DNA from: Leptospira weilii
GTDB lineage: Bacteria; Spirochaetota; Leptospiria; Leptospirales; Leptospiraceae
Direction of reading: 5' to 3'
NCBI RefSeq assembly: GCF_006874765.1
Contig: NZ_CP040840.1
Coordinates: 892,501 to 952,500, forward strand
Length of the DNA: 60,000 bases
In this document: piece by piece, positions 51,511-60,000 of the stretch
Position numbering within the stretch: the stretch's first letter is position 1
How the letters are laid out: every line of letters begins with the position of its first letter
Program-made: the position numbers and the translations under genes
The notes under the pieces: generated by a model
What the model was told of the DNA's origin: nothing
Database searches by the model: none
What the model saw: the letters and a program-made list of their open reading frames with translations, nothing else

Positions 51511-53409
51511 ATGATTCGTTTGATAGTTCCAATAGTAGTTTTGTCAGTTTCAATTGGAGTTGACCTTTCTTACGGGGTGAGTCCTGCGCTTATCCATATT
51601 CTATCGAATGCTATTCCTGGTTCCATAGTTCAAAAGCCAGCAGATAATCCGAAAGATAAAGCTATCAAGATCGTTATACATGACGGGGGAAAGTTTTGTT
51701 ATGCTCCTGTTTTTAGCGGTGGTGAAAGTTATATTCAGATTGAGCAATGTTGGGAACAGGGAGTTGCTAATGCAAGGTACGATGTGTTTCAAAGAATTTC
51801 TTATCACATTCAAGACACGTGGTTGTGTATTACTGCTCCGGAGAAAGTAGTTAAGGGAGAGGCAAACCAGGGTTATGTGAACTTAAGACCTTGTACTATC
51901 AATGACCCTTTGCAGCGATGGATCATAAAGGAAAATGCCTTTTGGACTTCAGATGGACGGTATCGCTTGAAAGATGTGAAGTGGTATGCCTATATCTCAA
52001 AAAATTCTAAGGATGGTTATAACCATACCTTGGACTCTTCAATGAAAGATTGGGCTCAAACTGTGGCGACTCCCGGCAACATCAGTATTAAGACTTCCAT
52101 AGCTTGGAATTTGGAAAATAGGCGTTACTTTATTCATTCAAAAGGCTCAAAAAAAAATACTACATCTCTCTACTACAATCCTGAGAACGGACATCTTGCT
52201 CAATACAATCCTGTTAGCGGATCGCTCTATTGCATGTATTCTAAGGTAGGTAGTTATAAATGGAATTGGATTCAATGGGTATCATGTAGTGATGCACTTA
52301 CCAGTAAGGATAACCCCGCTTATTGGAATGTTTATCTTCAAACTGAAGAGGGAGGAATGATCAAAGACTATAAAGGAAATATTCTCAGAGTTACTGAGAA
52401 AGGACCAAATTGGGGTGTTGCTTATGCAGTTAAGCCCTCTTTTTTGAAAACAGATACTACCAATAGTCCTACGTCTTTGTTCGTAGTTGATGGAGATTTA
52501 CTAGATTGGATACGTTACACAACCGGCAATCTTGGAAAGACAGAGCAATATTGTCCAGCGGGTAATAAGGAGAGTCTTGCCTATAAAAGAGTAAAAAGGA
52601 CCTTACCCCCTGACTTTCAATTAACTGATGATTGGATTCGGAGGCTCTATGAGATAGCGACTTCGTCTTCACCTACAAGTAGTGGACAGGCACGTGGTGT
52701 ATGTGGTGTTTGTCTGCTTCATGGTTTCCAGATGTTGGCAGAACTCCAGGAGTATCATTCTCAAGGACCTCTTCGGAGCGGAGGCTACTTCTTCGATACA
52801 GTTTATTATAGGAATCCTTTTGTATCGTTTGAACAACGTTATCCGTTGTTAAACATGCTGCTGACGGACGTACCTCAAGTGTATGATCCCGTCAATTACT
52901 CAAACAGAAGACTGGCATTAGCATCGGCTAGGACTATGTTGCCTCAGTACAACTGGGTTCCCTCACGTGAATTCGCTACTCGGCCTGAGATAATATCTCA
53001 CATAAATTCGCTTATTAATTCTCCTCCCGGAAGCATTTGGTTGGGGGTATTCTCGCAGTTACGTCCGGATGGAACTATGGGGTGGCATTCCGTTCCAATT
53101 CTTAGGGATACTCAAGGGCTAGTGGTAATTCAAACGAACGCGTATTCGGTACCATTTGACCTCTATAGGGAATATTTAACACCCACCACGGATCCGTTCC
53201 AGGTAATGAATTACCTAGAACTACCAAATAGAATTCTGATGATACTTATAACTATACAGTTGAGGGAGGTTTATCATAATACATTTGACTTCATAATTTC
53301 TAACAGGAATTGCACTGGAGAAGGGGACGACAGAAGAGGTACGGGAGGATATCCAACCAGCGCATCGGTGAATCAGTGCTCTGGAGGAGGCAGGTGCACG
53401 CTGCTGTAA
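51511..53409 (+). CDS. virulence-modifying (VM) protein, PF07598/DUF1561 family
   Basis: The 632-residue secreted protein has a signal peptide (about 1-22, [16 protein letters not shown]), two N-terminal beta-rich, cysteine-containing segments resembling the ricin-B-type lectin domains described for this family (about 40-160 and 165-320, with [20 protein letters not shown] and [23 protein letters not shown]), and a C-terminal toxin domain (about 330-632). That domain has [14 protein letters not shown] (Cys398, Cys401), [10 protein letters not shown] (His526) and [10 protein letters not shown] (Asn543). Families of these exotoxin-like proteins mark pathogenic leptospires. I use ATG 51511, eight bases after AAAGAGG; a GTG at 51505 is too close to it. 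The gene looks intact and lies next to dead IS elements. Confidence 0.88.
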   Translation: MIRLIVPIVVLSVSIGVDLSYGVSPALIHILSNAIPGSIVQKPADNPKDKAIKIVIHDGGKFCYAPVFSGGESYIQIEQCWEQGVANARYDVFQRISYHIQDTWLCITAPEKVVKGEANQGYVNLRPCTINDPLQRWIIKENAFWTSDGRYRLKDVKWYAYISKNSKDGYNHTLDSSMKDWAQTVATPGNISIKTSIAWNLENRRYFIHSKGSKKNTTSLYYNPENGHLAQYNPVSGSLYCMYSKVGSYKWNWIQWVSCSDALTSKDNPAYWNVYLQTEEGGMIKDYKGNILRVTEKGPNWGVAYAVKPSFLKTDTTNSPTSLFVVDGDLLDWIRYTTGNLGKTEQYCPAGNKESLAYKRVKRTLPPDFQLTDDWIRRLYEIATSSSPTSSGQARGVCGVCLLHGFQMLAELQEYHSQGPLRSGGYFFDTVYYRNPFVSFEQRYPLLNMLLTDVPQVYDPVNYSNRRLALASARTMLPQYNWVPSREFATRPEIISHINSLINSPPGSIWLGVFSQLRPDGTMGWHSVPILRDTQGLVVIQTNAYSVPFDLYREYLTPTTDPFQVMNYLELPNRILMILITIQLREVYHNTFDFIISNRNCTGEGDDRRGTGGYPTSASVNQCSGGGRCTLL

Positions 53410-53661
53410 TTATGAGCCGATCCTGTCGATTTGTATGGTAACAGGATTCATCTTACATTACTTCTGAAAGAAATTGACTAATTTGCTAAAAGTCTATCCC
53501 AAAGTTGTGAAAGTGTCCACAGAATACTAAGTCCGCTGATAGAATCTGCGTATGTGCTTTTCTTGATATTCCGGATTGAATCTTTTCAGGAGTTTGATTT
53601 GATTTTCATGGCAGACGGGTTTAAACGTTTCTTCGGAACTCGTAGAATTATTGACTGGCTT

Positions 53662-54210
<549 letters not shown>

Positions 54211-54404
54211 CCTTGCGGGTTTAGCAATCATTTTTCAATTCGTTCGCAAACTCTAGCAGTAGCTTCTTCTTTAAGAGTGTCGCCTGGCGTCGTTGAAGAG
54301 GAACTGTGTGGTAAATTTTTGTCCAGACCATTCGAGTTTCTTAATTCAAAAAACGAAATTCACCTAAAAAAATTAAAAATAACCGCGATCAGTTTTAAAA
54401 GCTG

Positions 54405-54497
54405 TTACTCGCCCTATAAAATAGAATACCGTTTATTTGAGTGCAAATCCCGCTTTTAGACGCAGATTTTGGACACTCTATTATGTAGAGAAAAGCA
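54405..54497 (+). repeat. R-E element, copy 4
   Basis: It starts TTACTCGCCCTATAAAATAG and ends CTCTATTATGTAGAGAAAAG, with a body similar to 35210-35305. A further inverted end, ATTTTTATAGGGC, sits at 54518-54531, hinting at a second partial copy. Confidence 0.7.
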
Positions 54498-54733
54498 GGA
54501 ATTCAGATATTTTTATAGGGCAATGCACTCTCCCTTTATAAGGGATACGAGTTTATAAAAATAAGTTTTTTCCCAAGTGTTTCGCCATAAAATTCGCATA
54601 GTACCCCATATTTAAGCAAATGACATCCTTAGTTATAAGAGTTTACGTTCTAAATTATAAACTAAGTGGATGAGAAAGGCCTATTAGAATATCATAAAGT
54701 AGAAAACGAATAAAGTTTTACAGGAGGCTTGGT

Positions 54734-55753
54734 TTGTTTCGAATCTTTTGGGCCGTATTTTTGATTTTTAGCTTACTTTTGATATTTACCTGCAAAGACG
54801 AAAAGAAAGAAGCCCTTCGTAAGGAAGGTGAAACGAAAAAGGTCGAAACGATTGCCTATCCTTTTCCTCCCGATAATGCCCCAACCCCCGAAAGAATCTT
54901 ATTGGGGAAAACTTTATTTTTTGATCCGATTCTTTCCGGTTCCAATTGGATTAGTTGTGCCACTTGTCATAATCCGGGTCTTGCTTGGACAGACGGGTTA
55001 AAAACTGCGGTCGGACACAATATGAAGGTTTTGGGAAAAAATACTCCCACGATTCTCAATGGAGCGTACGGAAGCAAAATGTTCTGGGACGGCAGGGCTG
55101 ACAATTTGGAAGCGCAGGCGTTGGGTCCGATTTCATCTCCCGATGAAATGAATCAGGATGTGGACGAACTTATATTAGAATTAAAGAATATTAGAGGATA
55201 TAAAAAATTGTTCTCCAAGGCGTATCCGACCGAGGATATAAATGCGGCGACGATCGGAAAGGCGATTGCAAGTTTTGAAAGAACGATTCTGTCTACAGAG
55301 TCTATGTTTGATCGATGGAAAAAAGGGGATAAAACCGCGATTTCGGAATCGGCGCAAAGGGGCTTTTCCGTTTTTAACGGAAAAGCGAATTGCTCCGCGT
55401 GTCATCAAGGCGACCAGTTTTCGGACAACGGATTTCATAATATCGGTTTGAAAAACGCATCCAAGGAAGTCGGAAGATTTAAAATCGTGGCGGTAAAATC
55501 CATGAAGGGCGCTTTCAAAACTCCCGGTTTGCGGGACGTCGCTTTGACGGGGCCGTATATGCACGACGGAAGTTATGCGACCTTGGAAGAGGTTGTTGAA
55601 CATTACGATCGAGGAGGGGATGAAAAAAATAACCTGGATCCGAACATGACGGCTCTCAAACTGACGAAGGATGAAAAGGCCGATCTCGTCGAGTTTATGA
55701 AATCTCTGAACGGCAAAATGGTTCCGATTTCGATTCCGGAGTTTCCTAGATAA
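54734..55753 (+). CDS. di-haem cytochrome c peroxidase (CcpA/MauG family)
   Basis: This periplasmic enzyme reduces hydrogen peroxide with electrons from cytochrome c or a cupredoxin. The 339-residue protein has a signal peptide ending at a probable lipidated Cys20 (LLIFTC), the first haem motif CATCH (75-79), and a second haem motif CSACH (about 220). Further family motifs are PTILNGAYGSKMFWDGRADNLEAQ, SFERTILS and FKTPGLRDVALTGPYMHDGSY with the distal methionine or histidine region. AGGAGG sits ten bases before the TTG start. It heads a four-gene run of redox proteins and a chemoreceptor. CcpA in L. interrogans is known to belong to the PerR/peroxide response. Confidence 0.93.
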   Translation: MFRIFWAVFLIFSLLLIFTCKDEKKEALRKEGETKKVETIAYPFPPDNAPTPERILLGKTLFFDPILSGSNWISCATCHNPGLAWTDGLKTAVGHNMKVLGKNTPTILNGAYGSKMFWDGRADNLEAQALGPISSPDEMNQDVDELILELKNIRGYKKLFSKAYPTEDINAATIGKAIASFERTILSTESMFDRWKKGDKTAISESAQRGFSVFNGKANCSACHQGDQFSDNGFHNIGLKNASKEVGRFKIVAVKSMKGAFKTPGLRDVALTGPYMHDGSYATLEEVVEHYDRGGDEKNNLDPNMTALKLTKDEKADLVEFMKSLNGKMVPISIPEFPR

Positions 55754-55778
55754 TTTTATCATAAATTAGGAGTATTGA

Positions 55779-56096
55779 ATGTTAATTCGATTTACGGCGG
55801 TTTTTGTTTTTCTCGTTCTTTGTGGTGGAAGTTTAACTGCGGCGGAACACGAAGTGGGTCAAAAGAATAAGGGTTTTACGGTGGAGTCCTTAAAGATCAA
55901 AGCCGGAGACGTGGTGAGTTTTCCGAATTACGACACTTTTTATCACAACGTGTATTCCCTATCTCCCACGAAAATTTTCGATTTGGGCTCGTATTCTCAG
56001 GGGAAAACGCAAAAGGTGAAGTTTGAAAAACCCGGTAAGATCACCGTTCAGTGCGCGATACATCCCGAAATGAAAATGACGATAGACGTACAATGA
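55779..56096 (+). CDS. cupredoxin (plastocyanin-like blue copper protein)
   Basis: The 105-residue protein has a signal peptide (1-22, ending LTAAEH) and a cupredoxin fold of about 80 residues. The type 1 copper ligands fit His56 (YHNVYS), Cys92, His95 and Met98 (VQCAIHPEMKM). It should be a small periplasmic electron carrier, probably supplying the adjacent peroxidase or accepting from the cytochrome that follows. AGGAG precedes the ATG; its stop overlaps the next start (ATGA). Confidence 0.9.
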   Translation: MLIRFTAVFVFLVLCGGSLTAAEHEVGQKNKGFTVESLKIKAGDVVSFPNYDTFYHNVYSLSPTKIFDLGSYSQGKTQKVKFEKPGKITVQCAIHPEMKMTIDVQ

Positions 56097-56455
56097 TGAA
56101 AAGATATTCAAAAATTATAATTATTTTTCTTTTTTTTGAGTCGACGTTTTCTTTAACGGCTCTTGACTCCATGGAAAAATCCGCGGTTCGGGGAAGTATC
56201 GTATTCCGTACTTATTGTGTGCTTTGTCACGGAGAAGCCGCGGACGGAAAGGGCCGCCTTGCGACGGGGAAGGTTCCGCCGCCCGCAAATCTTACGATCA
56301 CTAAGCTGACCAATGCGCAAAAAGAAGAAATCATCAAAAAAGGGGGAATCGGAGTGAATCGTTCCCCCTTTATGCCTCCCTGGAAGAAAGAATTGTCCGA
56401 AGAGCAAATCAAAGACGTAATTTCTTACATCAACTTTCTTTCGAAATCGAAATAG
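56093..56455 (+). CDS. class I cytochrome c, periplasmic
   Basis: The 120-residue protein has a signal peptide (1-24), a single CVLCH haem site (42-46), and the axial methionine Met94 in SPFMPPWKKELSEEQIKDV, the pattern of c5/c6 or cbb3-type cytochromes. It carries electrons in the periplasm, likely to the peroxidase two genes upstream. The ATG overlaps the cupredoxin stop by four bases, proving tight coupling. A longer open frame upstream is not needed. Confidence 0.9.
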   Translation: MMKRYSKIIIIFLFFESTFSLTALDSMEKSAVRGSIVFRTYCVLCHGEAADGKGRLATGKVPPPANLTITKLTNAQKEEIIKKGGIGVNRSPFMPPWKKELSEEQIKDVISYINFLSKSK

Positions 56456-56483
56456 TCGGCAAAACGTTTCCGCAAATTTTACA

Positions 56484-58196
56484 GTGAAATCACTCGGCAA
56501 TATAAGTATTAAAACAAGATTGCGTTTCAGCTTCGGAGTCATCATCGGAGTATTTATTCTTTCTTCGGCTTTGATTGTTTACAATACATTTATATATCGG
56601 AAAACGATTCGATCGATGATCGAAAATTCGCAGCCTAAATTTCAACTGATGAACTTAACTTTGGAAAAGTTGATTCTTACGGAGCTGACTCTTTCCTCCA
56701 AGGTGTCCACGATCGACGCGCTTCTTTCCGAAGAGGAAAACAAGAAAGTTCGAACCCTATTGGATGAAATAAAGAAAAATAACGTTACGTTTCGGGAATT
56801 TTCCTTGGAAGCGAGCGAACTTGAAAATTTGAAAATTTTCGAAGAAGGGTTAGAGAATCTTTCCCAATATGCGGAAACGATTCATAGTTTGGGTAAAGAG
56901 AATAAAAGACAGGAAGCTCAGATATTATACGTTCGCGGGATCAATCCTTTGAGCGCTTCCCTTAGAAAAACGATCAAGGTTTTGATCGAATTCGAAGCTT
57001 CCCATTCCCGTAAGAGTGAGGACGTCGCGGAAACTCAACTTACTTTCTCCTTGTATATGATTTGCGCTCTTTCTTTTTTTTCTTTGATCGCTGGAATCTT
57101 ATTTTCCAGATCCATTATTCGATCCGTGATGTTTCCGCTCAAAAAGGCGATTCATTTTGCGTCTGAAATTCAAAACGGAAATTTGAATAACCGGATCAAA
57201 ATCGACCGTTTCGATGAGATGGGGGAGCTTTTAGAATTTTTGAAAAAGATGGAAACATCCCTTCGTGAAATCATCGTCGAAGCGAGAATTTCGGTCGAGA
57301 ATTCCCAAAAGGCAAGCCAAGAATTTTACAAGGTTTCGAAAGAATTTATTTCTACATCGGAAACCCAAGCGGACGATTCTCAGAAGGTGGCCGATCATAT
57401 TGATCGTTTGAGTACGTTGGTGGAGACCAATACTTCCACTATTCTTACTTCCGCCGAACATCTTCGAAATTTGGAAAAGGAAATCCAAAAAAATCTTTCC
57501 TCCTTGATTACCGTGACCGAGTCTTTGAACTCTTTAACGCTAAAAGCGCAAGAATCCTCGGAGACGGCGTTAAAGGGAAGGGAGAAGGTGGACGGGGTTC
57601 AGAAATCGTTTTTAGAGGTAAAGCGTACCGTTCAAAGAATCAACGAATCTCTCGTAAAGATCGGGGATATTTCCACCCGCACGAACATGCTTGCTCTCAA
57701 TGCCGCGATTGAGGCCGCGAGAGCCGGGGAACAAGGGAGAGGATTTACGATCGTCGCGGATGAGATTTCACAACTCGCCGATCATACGATGAGAAACGCG
57801 CGGGAAATTACGGATCTAATCGAATTTACGAGAGCCAGTATCGAATCCGGAAACGGCGAGATGCATCAATTCTCGGATTTTTTTACGATGATTCAAGAGA
57901 ACGCATCCAACATGGCGCGTTTTAGTATGCATCTGCTGGAGGATATGAGAGCTCAGGAGTCCGGTTTGAATCTTTGCACTCTCAAAATGCGTGAGATCTC
58001 TTCTAATATTACAAATTTGGAATATTCGTCTTTGGAAAATAAAAGCGCATACAGTTCCATCAAACTTTCAATCCGAGATCTTTTGCAGGGAGCGGGTTTG
58101 ATTTCTTCTGGTTCTCAGGAAATCAGCTCTGGTGCGAAACGGATCGACGAACAATCGGATAAGGTAAAACGTCTGATGGAGAAGTTTTCAATCTAA
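56484..58196 (+). CDS. methyl-accepting chemotaxis protein
   Basis: The 570-residue protein has TM1 (17-37), a helical periplasmic sensor domain (about 40-186) of the four-helix-bundle type, TM2 (187-210), a HAMP domain (about 211-263) and a long cytoplasmic coiled coil with the signalling tip [22 protein letters not shown] (about 398-419) followed by [12 protein letters not shown]. It should control CheA. There is no PAS or haem-binding motif, so any redox sensing would be indirect. The GTG start is 28 bp after the cytochrome c gene, implying co-transcription, an unusual setting for a chemoreceptor. Confidence 0.92.
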   Translation: MKSLGNISIKTRLRFSFGVIIGVFILSSALIVYNTFIYRKTIRSMIENSQPKFQLMNLTLEKLILTELTLSSKVSTIDALLSEEENKKVRTLLDEIKKNNVTFREFSLEASELENLKIFEEGLENLSQYAETIHSLGKENKRQEAQILYVRGINPLSASLRKTIKVLIEFEASHSRKSEDVAETQLTFSLYMICALSFFSLIAGILFSRSIIRSVMFPLKKAIHFASEIQNGNLNNRIKIDRFDEMGELLEFLKKMETSLREIIVEARISVENSQKASQEFYKVSKEFISTSETQADDSQKVADHIDRLSTLVETNTSTILTSAEHLRNLEKEIQKNLSSLITVTESLNSLTLKAQESSETALKGREKVDGVQKSFLEVKRTVQRINESLVKIGDISTRTNMLALNAAIEAARAGEQGRGFTIVADEISQLADHTMRNAREITDLIEFTRASIESGNGEMHQFSDFFTMIQENASNMARFSMHLLEDMRAQESGLNLCTLKMREISSNITNLEYSSLENKSAYSSIKLSIRDLLQGAGLISSGSQEISSGAKRIDEQSDKVKRLMEKFSI

Positions 58197-58261
58197 GAAC
58201 GTTCGATAGCCCTTTTTTAAGGTAATCATTGAAATCGAAACGATCAGAAGTTGTAGTTTTC

Positions 58262-58350
58262 TTCGAGTGTTTCTGCGAGAAGTTATGCTCTTTACTTGCA
58301 AAAAGTATGAATTTCTAATAGAGAAAAATCTCCCGATTTTTCCCGCGGCC
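58262..58350 (+). repeat. R-G repeat, copy 2
   Basis: TTTACTTGCAAAAAGTATGA, then TTTCT, ATAGAGAAAAATCTCCCGA and TCCCGC are shared with 53745-53820. GAGAAAAATCTC forms a short hairpin. It is non-coding and of unknown nature. Confidence 0.6.
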
Positions 58351-58402
58351 GCCAGGGCCAGGGCGCGAAGAGAAACTAAAGTGTAATGCTTCCGGCGCGT
58401 TA

Positions 58403-58620
58403 AAAAACGTGAGTTCGGTGTAACGAAATGCGAAAGCGATTGTAGCATTATGTTGCGACCGTAGGCAGCAACATTGAGTTCAATTCCGAAGGAATTGGAG
58501 CGAAGAGCGCGGTCGCGAGCCATTTTATCTATGAAACTCGTGAGCTGCGACGACTCATAGGGAGTCGTTGCACTTTAGTTTCTTATTCGCCCAAACTTTC
58601 TTACGTCGAACTCACGTTAA
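58403..58620 (+). repeat. R-D element, copy 2
   Basis: The left end AAACGTGAGTTCGGTGTAAC and right end TTACGTCGAACTCACGTTAA are inverted repeats of about 18 bp. The right part (GGGAGTCGTTGCACTTTAGTTTCT) matches the 35303-35455 copy; the centre carries about 65 bp of extra sequence. Confidence 0.7.
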
Positions 58621-58691
58621 AAAAATAAAACACAGAACTTTCCTGAATTCAATAAGTTGATTCCCTATGGTGCAACTACGGGATCGTGTAA

Positions 58692-58921
58692 AAGTTTAAG
58701 CGAGACTGGAAGCGGATGTTCCCAGAAAAGTGGGCGATCAAATGAGTCTGCTTCACACGAACAATCGAATGCGGATTCTTTGGGACGTTGTAATCTTCGT
58801 TTGTATTTTATATGCCTCCGTAGAATCTCCTCTGAGGGTCGTTTTGTCGTATGAACTCGCGGTAAACGGTCTTTTATGTTCTTGTGAATTTGTTTTATTT
58901 CGGAGATCGGTAGAGTCCTAG
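58692..58921 (+). pseudogene. N-terminal remnant of a voltage- or cyclic-nucleotide-gated ion channel
   Basis: One frame gives [16 protein letters not shown] and then shifts to [33 protein letters not shown]. In bacterial CNG/HCN-like channels the sequence W(L/I)IHPxSRxRxxWDxxxxxxxLYxxxxxPxRxxF marks the start of the S1 helix, which this matches closely. The pore and later helices are missing after LFRRSVES. The gene is therefore a frameshifted fragment. Confidence 0.5.
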
Positions 58922-59020
58922 AAAAGTGTCAGAGAAAAAGATAAAATTCGAACTCCAAAGATAAGATTTTTCTTGTACTAAATTTTCTTTCGGGAAACCA
59001 TTGACTTTAGGACACTGTCG

Positions 59021-59105
59021 TCCCGGCCTCGGCCTGTGGGTCGGCGTAACTCCGTGGAACTTTTTGCTCTTTTTTGCTTTTCGCTTCCTGGGCCGGGGAT
59101 TTTTT
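59021..59105 (+). terminator. GC-rich structured block ending in a terminator-like T run
   Basis: TCCCGGCC (59021-59028) pairs with GGCCGGGGA (59091-59099), followed by TTTTTT. The loop contains a second GC-rich part and long T runs. It could be the terminator of an unannotated small RNA or the scar of a lost gene. Confidence 0.35.
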
Positions 59106-59211
59106 AAATTTTACTCGTTCGAAACAGACGGAGGAACGTTATCGGGGTCGTCTTGAGGAAAATTTCGATAGGTTTCGGATTTTTAGCTGAATGGAGAGTG
59201 GGACTCAAGCC

Positions 59212-60000
59212 TCAATGACAAGCGGTAGAGACGAGGTCCATCTTCGCTTTCCAAAACGTATCGTCGTTTTTGGACGGAAACGGCCAAAAACGTCGTATTT
59301 CCTCGATATATAATTTAACTTTTGCGTTCACAATTGGGTCTTTTTGACAGATATCCATCAATTTAGCCTGTACTATAACCGAAAACTCCCGATCCGATCT
59401 GCGCATACTCTTCCGCATAATTGCTGGTGGAATAGAAAACGACGAAACCCGGAACCGGGTTTGAAAACCCAGGACGTGCCCATGTTAGGACGGGTTCTCT
59501 GTTTGCATCATATAAAGGAGCTCCATACTGAAATCCAGGAGGGTTCAATGCGTGCCAATCTCGATTGAAAGAATAATGACGAATCGTATAATCAATATTG
59601 TGGTTCAATTCGTGATGAATTACATAACGATATCCGTCCAAACAAGTTTCATTGTTGTAGGCCAGACAATTTTTAAAACCTAATGTAGAGAGATATAATA
59701 TTTTGAGTCGGATCTGCGAGTCCGCTAAGTGACGATCGAACGCTTTGGCTCTGCAATACATCGTGGACAACGACGAGTTTACTCGCTCTCGCTTTGATCA
59801 TATATCCGCGGGGATATTTTTGAATTTCCTGTTTCAAAAATTCAAGGTAGAGTTTTAAGTCGTCTCCCTCATAGTTCAGATCCACGAAAAAATTACTTTT
59901 CCCACTATAAGGAAGGAATATCCGTATGAGTGAGGATTTCAACGTCTTGGTCGTAATTTTCAAAACGATCGATTTGTAAGAGTAGAAGCAAAAGGGAAGT
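59212..60000 (-). pseudogene. frameshifted zinc metallopeptidase, truncated by the window edge
   Basis: On the minus strand, frames carry successive parts of one protein: a signal-like LLLLLLQ and FENYDQDVEILTHTDIPSL near the window end, then SNFFVDLNYEGDDLKLYLEF with YPRGYMIKARASKLVVVHDVL, then DGYRYVIHHELNHNIDYTI with the zinc motif HELNH, WHALNPPGFQYG and NYAEEYAQI where the third zinc ligand (Glu) is expected, then VIVQAKLMDICQKDP and KAKMD at the end. At least three frameshifts separate these parts. The intact ancestor would be a secreted peptidase of roughly 260 residues. Confidence 0.7.

Larger units (their letters stand above)
58197..58691. other. repeat-filled spacer after the chemoreceptor
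   Basis: It contains an R-G segment and an R-D element with unique sequence between. A basic open frame on the minus strand is just translation of repeat sequence. No gene is supported. Confidence 0.5.

Noticed and set aside
54684..54697. PerR box upstream of the peroxidase
   Set aside because: TTAGAATATCATAA matches only loosely and lacks the central spacer base, so it is not called as a regulatory site.

Overview
The window looks like the chromosome of a pathogenic (P1-clade) Leptospira. The strongest signs are a PF07598-type virulence-modifying (VM) protein at 51511-53409 and a lipoprotein with two tandem DUF1554 (Len, endostatin-like) domains at 48187-49599; both families are expanded in pathogenic leptospires. 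Moderate GC, many TTG and GTG starts, spirochaete-type lipoprotein signals and intergenic spaces full of short inverted-repeat elements fit the same genus. The species cannot be fixed by reading alone.

Layout. 1-7100: a hypothetical gene, a 1.1-kb repeat-rich spacer, then gltB (glutamate synthase) and a sterol-desaturase-like enzyme. 7100-13150: an accessory stretch with a pRiA4b-like zinc protein, a WGR/LRR protein, a small antitoxin-like gene, a RibD/DHFR-like reductase between two long similar repeats, a propeller-like protein, and fragments of broken ribbon-helix-helix antitoxins. 13150-18780 (minus strand): gltA followed by two RlmI-like methyltransferases, a TrmH-type methyltransferase and a GT-B glycosyltransferase, mostly overlapping. 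19060-31100: a lytic transglycosylase, a VapBC-type pair with a candidate operator, bactofilin, pdxA, a TPR protein, tRNA-Arg(CCG), tmk and half of an HtrA protease. 31300-34400: htrA, ruvB and a TonB-like gene packed tightly. 34450-35200: a second PIN toxin-antitoxin pair. 35450-38000: a 7TM-DISM histidine kinase with a NarL-type regulator. 38270-47650: envelope or TPR hypotheticals, rsmD, a membrane sulfatase-fold enzyme and carB. 48190-53400: two virulence-type genes around a graveyard of IS66, IS982 and IS630 remnants. 54730-58200: an apparent operon of di-haem cytochrome c peroxidase, cupredoxin, cytochrome c and a methyl-accepting chemotaxis protein. 58200-60000: repeats, an ion-channel fragment and a frameshifted zinc metallopeptidase.

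Much of the non-coding DNA belongs to at least seven families of short elements with terminal inverted repeats, called R-A to R-G here. They often abut head to tail at a shared TA, and one lies inside the dead IS630 transposase gene. The most interesting leads are the cysteine-histidine-asparagine arrangement in the VM protein's toxin domain, the redox/chemoreceptor operon, the HtrA half-protease that lacks its serine, the integron-like cassette around the reductase gene, and the palindrome inside the gltB promoter.
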